Below are positions 62,025-64,000 of a stretch of 64,000 nt of DNA, piece after piece (the stretch's first letter is position 1; each line of letters opens with the position of its first letter). This DNA is from Runella rosea. Lineage in GTDB: Bacteria > Bacteroidota > Bacteroidia > Cytophagales > Spirosomataceae. Where the stretch lies: positions 1,426,001 to 1,490,000 of the forward strand of contig NZ_CP030850.1 of the NCBI RefSeq assembly GCF_003325355.1, read 5' to 3'. The translations under genes were made by a program, and so were the position numbers. The notes beneath the pieces were generated by a model that worked only from the letters and a program-made list of their open reading frames with translations, did not search any database and was not told where the DNA came from.

Positions 62025-62243
62025 ATGTCATTTCAAGCTTACATAGACAACATTAAAGCCAAGACAGGTAAGACACCTGATGACTTCAAAAAACTTGCCG
62101 AAGAAAAAGGATTTTTGCAAAATGGACAACTTGTAAAAACTGTGAAAGCCACTGAAATTACAAATTGGCTTAAAGAGGAATTTGAATTGGGATATGGACA
62201 CGCAATGGCAGTATATGCAACCTTCAAGGGGAAAACTGAATGA
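62025..62243 (+). CDS. Cassette 13, gene A: DUF4287-type small protein
   Basis: The 72-aa protein begins MSFQAYIDNIKAKTGKTPDDF and continues with LKEEFELGYGHAMAVYATFKG, the DUF4287 pattern (a helical DNA/RNA-related small domain often next to DUF1801/DUF5655 proteins). It overlaps the following gene by ATGA, so the two are coupled. Function unknown. Confidence 0.85.
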   Translation: MSFQAYIDNIKAKTGKTPDDFKKLAEEKGFLQNGQLVKTVKATEITNWLKEEFELGYGHAMAVYATFKGKTE

Positions 62244-62698
62244 TAATAAATACAACCAATCGTAATATTATTATGAACATACAAGAACAAATCAAAAAGT
62301 ATATTGACAGCCAACCTGAACCCAAACGTTCTGAAATAGAAGCGTTGCACCTACTTATACTTCAAGCCTTATCAAATTGCAAACTATGGTTCATAGACGG
62401 AAAAGACGAGAAAGGAAAAATTGTTTCTAATCCTCAAATAGGATATGGTCTTCAAACAATAAAATATGCTGATGGAAAGACCAAAGAGTTTTACCAAATT
62501 GGTATAAGTGCAAACACTACAGGAATTTCAATTTATATTATGGGCATTGAAGACAAAAAGTATTTGCCCGAAACCTATGGAACAACAATAGGTAAGGCAA
62601 ATGTAACGGGCTATTGCGTCAAGTTCACAAGGCTAAAAGACATAAACATTGATATACTTGAAAAGGCAATACGTGATGGTGTTAAGCAAACAAGTTAA
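62240..62698 (+). CDS. Cassette 13, gene B: DUF1801 (YdhG-like) domain protein
   Basis: The 152-aa frame starts at ATG 62240, overlapping the stop of DUF4287; an alternative start is ATG 62273 (MNIQEQIKKYIDSQPEPKR), which is the usual family beginning. SEIEALHLLILQAL and FYQIGISANTTGISIYIMG fit the DUF1801/YdhG fold. The two-gene order DUF4287-DUF1801 is common in Bacteroidota. Function unknown; stress or detoxification roles have been suggested for relatives. Confidence 0.85.
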   Translation: MIINTTNRNIIMNIQEQIKKYIDSQPEPKRSEIEALHLLILQALSNCKLWFIDGKDEKGKIVSNPQIGYGLQTIKYADGKTKEFYQIGISANTTGISIYIMGIEDKKYLPETYGTTIGKANVTGYCVKFTRLKDINIDILEKAIRDGVKQTS

Positions 62699-62716
62699 CT
62701 GACAATATTTAAGCAA

Positions 62717-62827
62717 GCACATAACATCGGTTGGGAAATATATCGGGTTGAGTGCTTTTATGGAATCCCGAAATCAATCAAAATGCTAAAAATCCCCCAC
62801 ATGGCCAAGCCCCAAACCGAAGCGGTC
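62717..62827 (+). repeat. attC-like site 13 (degenerate)
   Basis: R'' GCACATAAC is followed by GGTTGGG...TCGGG; the right side is CCCCCAC...GGCCAAGCCCC with a boundary GAAGCGGTC that seems to have lost a base from GTTAGCGGTC. R'' does not match cassette 13's start. Confidence 0.6.
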
Positions 62828-62879
62828 ATTGTAAAAAGACGGTAACAAGCCACAGAAAACAATAAAAAAATAGAACTAT

Positions 62880-63473
62880 ATGAGAAAAATAATTTCATTT
62901 ATGCACATATCGCTTGACGGCTTTGTTGCAGGACCAAACGGAGAAATGGACTGGATTAAAGCTGATGAAGAAATTTTTGATTATGTCGGTAAGCGGATAA
63001 GCGAAAGCGACACTGCATTGTATGGACGAGTAACTTATGAGATAATGGAAAATTACTGGCCTACCGCAGCAAATAAGCCAACAGCAACCAAGCACGACAT
63101 TGAACATTCAAAATGGTATAGCAAAGTTCACAAAGTTGTTTTATCAAAAACAATGAAAGACACAGGTTTGACTAACACAAAAATGATTAGTGACAACCTT
63201 TCGGATAGCATATATGAAATAAAACAATCCCGTTCCGCATCAGGCGGAAGCGAGAGCAAAGACATCTTGCTTTTTGGTAGCCCTACAGCAACACATTCAC
63301 TTATGCAGCAGAATTTAATTGACGGCTATTGGTTATTTGTTAATCCTATTATTCTTGGACAAGGCATTCCATTGTTTGTAGACATCAAAGACAAAATAAA
63401 ACTAAAATTATTGACTACTCAACCATTTACTTGCGGAGTAACTGAGCTGAATTACACAGTGGAAAGGCAATAA
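62880..63473 (+). CDS. Cassette 14: dihydrofolate-reductase-like (RibD C-terminal) protein
   Basis: The 197-aa protein begins MRKIISFMHISLDGFVAGPNGEMDWI and has DTALYGRVTYEIMENYWP, KVVLSKTM, ILLFGSPTATHSLMQQNLIDGYWLFVNPIILGQGIPLF, the standard RibD_C/YyaP-type reductase layout with an NADPH-binding loop. Small stand-alone members of this family reduce pterins or other small molecules; some confer drug tolerance, but that cannot be read here. Confidence 0.9.
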   Translation: MRKIISFMHISLDGFVAGPNGEMDWIKADEEIFDYVGKRISESDTALYGRVTYEIMENYWPTAANKPTATKHDIEHSKWYSKVHKVVLSKTMKDTGLTNTKMISDNLSDSIYEIKQSRSASGGSESKDILLFGSPTATHSLMQQNLIDGYWLFVNPIILGQGIPLFVDIKDKIKLKLLTTQPFTCGVTELNYTVERQ

Positions 63474-63479
63474 CTATGA

Positions 63480-63610
63480 ACCGCTAGCATGGGGTTTGTT
63501 ACTATGCTGGCAAGTGAATAAATATTCTTGTTTTATTCGTTATGAGCAACGGTTCCAGGCAGACGGAATTCTATTCAGCTTTTAAGAGAACCCACTAATA
63601 TTTCAAGCAT
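63480..63610 (+). repeat. attC-like site 14 (degenerate; right half unclear)
   Basis: R'' ACCGCTAGC pairs with cassette 14's own start over about six bases (AGCGGT). The left arm GGGGTTTG...GCTGGC is recognisable. The right half ends in GAACCCACT...TTTCAAGC without a clear GTT boundary. Confidence 0.45.
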
Positions 63611-63612
63611 AT

Positions 63613-64000
63613 ATGAAAATAAAGAAAATTCATTATATTTCAGGACTGGCAATTACGCTTTTTGTAGGTATTCATTTGTTTAATCATTCCTTGAGCGTTT
63701 GGGGGGATGACAGGCACATTGAAATGATGAATACTTTGCGAATATTTTATCGCAATATTTTTGTTGAAACAATTTTATTAGTTGCCGTATTTACACAAAT
63801 TGTTTCAGGCCTGAAACTTTTTAAAACGAACAGAAAAACAGCCGTTTCTTATTTTGAAAAACTTCAAATTTGGACAGGGCTTTACTTAGCTTTTTTTTTC
63901 ATCATTCATTTAAGTGCCGTTTTGGGTGGGCGGTACGTTCTGCAACTTGACACAAATTTTTATTTTGGAGTAGCAGGCCTGAATACATTTCCTCTTAACC
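63613..64000 (+). CDS. Membrane protein, partial (cut by window end)
   Basis: From ATG 63613 the frame is open to the window end (129 codons). Three hydrophobic segments (about 8-25, 47-68, 87-104) carry histidines inside or at helix ends (GIHLFNHS, IIHLSAV), a pattern seen in cytochrome-b-like or succinate-dehydrogenase-anchor-like proteins. Family not assigned. It continues the plus-strand array and shows that the array is longer than the window. Confidence 0.7.
   Translation, partial: MKIKKIHYISGLAITLFVGIHLFNHSLSVWGDDRHIEMMNTLRIFYRNIFVETILLVAVFTQIVSGLKLFKTNRKTAVSYFEKLQIWTGLYLAFFFIIHLSAVLGGRYVLQLDTNFYFGVAGLNTFPLN

Noticed and set aside
47485-63600. CRISPR array suggested by recurring similar intergenic segments
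   Set aside because: The recurrences are 110-210 bp, differ in sequence, form two-level hairpins and flank genes; there are no short identical direct repeats with unique spacers and no cas genes.

Overview
The window reads as chromosome of a Bacteroidota species, most likely a Cytophagales member. The basis is three features: SusC/SusD outer-membrane pairs, lipoproteins and secreted proteins with Bacteroidota-style signals (one with a type IX secretion C-terminal domain), and -7 promoter elements of the TAnnTTTG type. No rRNA, tRNA or CRISPR array was seen.

Left part (1-45.3 kb), ordinary chromosome. 1-12.9 kb is a nutrient-uptake region: a truncated ManD/RspA-like enolase-superfamily enzyme and a SusD/SusC pair on the minus strand, then a 1.3-kb regulatory intergenic region with two LacI-type palindromes, then a second SusC/SusD/lipoprotein set on the plus strand. 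13-26.6 kb holds a nitroreductase, a TrpF-like protein without the usual catalytic cysteine, a giant surface protein (SdrD B-like and DUF11 domains) beside a secreted lysyl oxidase fused to a P-like domain, an Anbu-proteasome locus (transglutaminase, Anbu, alpha-E), a lipoprotein mutarotase and a DEAD-box helicase. 27-36.6 kb has an AraC regulator, an S9 peptidase, a GH127 enzyme, a GH13-like protein and small lipoproteins. 37-42.5 kb is a surface-polysaccharide block (GT39-like protein, methyltransferase-like protein, Wzx-type flippase, WecB-type epimerase). A penicillin-acylase family enzyme follows.

Right part (45.3-64 kb), the exceptional region. A short SSB and a 536-aa tyrosine recombinase are followed by an array of at least 14 same-strand, AT-rich gene cassettes that runs off the window end. 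Each cassette ends in a 110-210 bp two-level hairpin built like an integron attC site. In the ten cassettes nearest the recombinase, the first 8-10 bases of the cassette are complementary to the outer arm of that same cassette's 3' hairpin, even though neighbouring cassettes differ. That is the signature expected if each cassette is excised and inserted as a circle. In nine of these ten the pairing is followed by an A.C mismatch at position 11, and in most by a few more pairs. A 9-bp inverted repeat lies 6 bp before the first boundary and looks like the primary insertion site. The recombinase has the R-K-H-R-H-Y residues but no IntI-type insertion, and it carries three N-terminal W-x6-W repeats. 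The array is therefore integron-like but driven, on local evidence, by a recombinase of another type.

Cargo includes small membrane proteins and lipoproteins, a secreted SGNH-like protein with a T9SS tail, a class C beta-lactamase-like hydrolase, an HNH-plus-HEPN protein that may be a phage-defence nuclease, a PhzF enzyme, a Crp-type regulator with duplicated secreted proteins, a DoxX-like protein, DUF4287/DUF1801 proteins and a DHFR-like reductase. Sites beyond about 60 kb are degenerate, and one boundary is interrupted by an IS91-family remnant.
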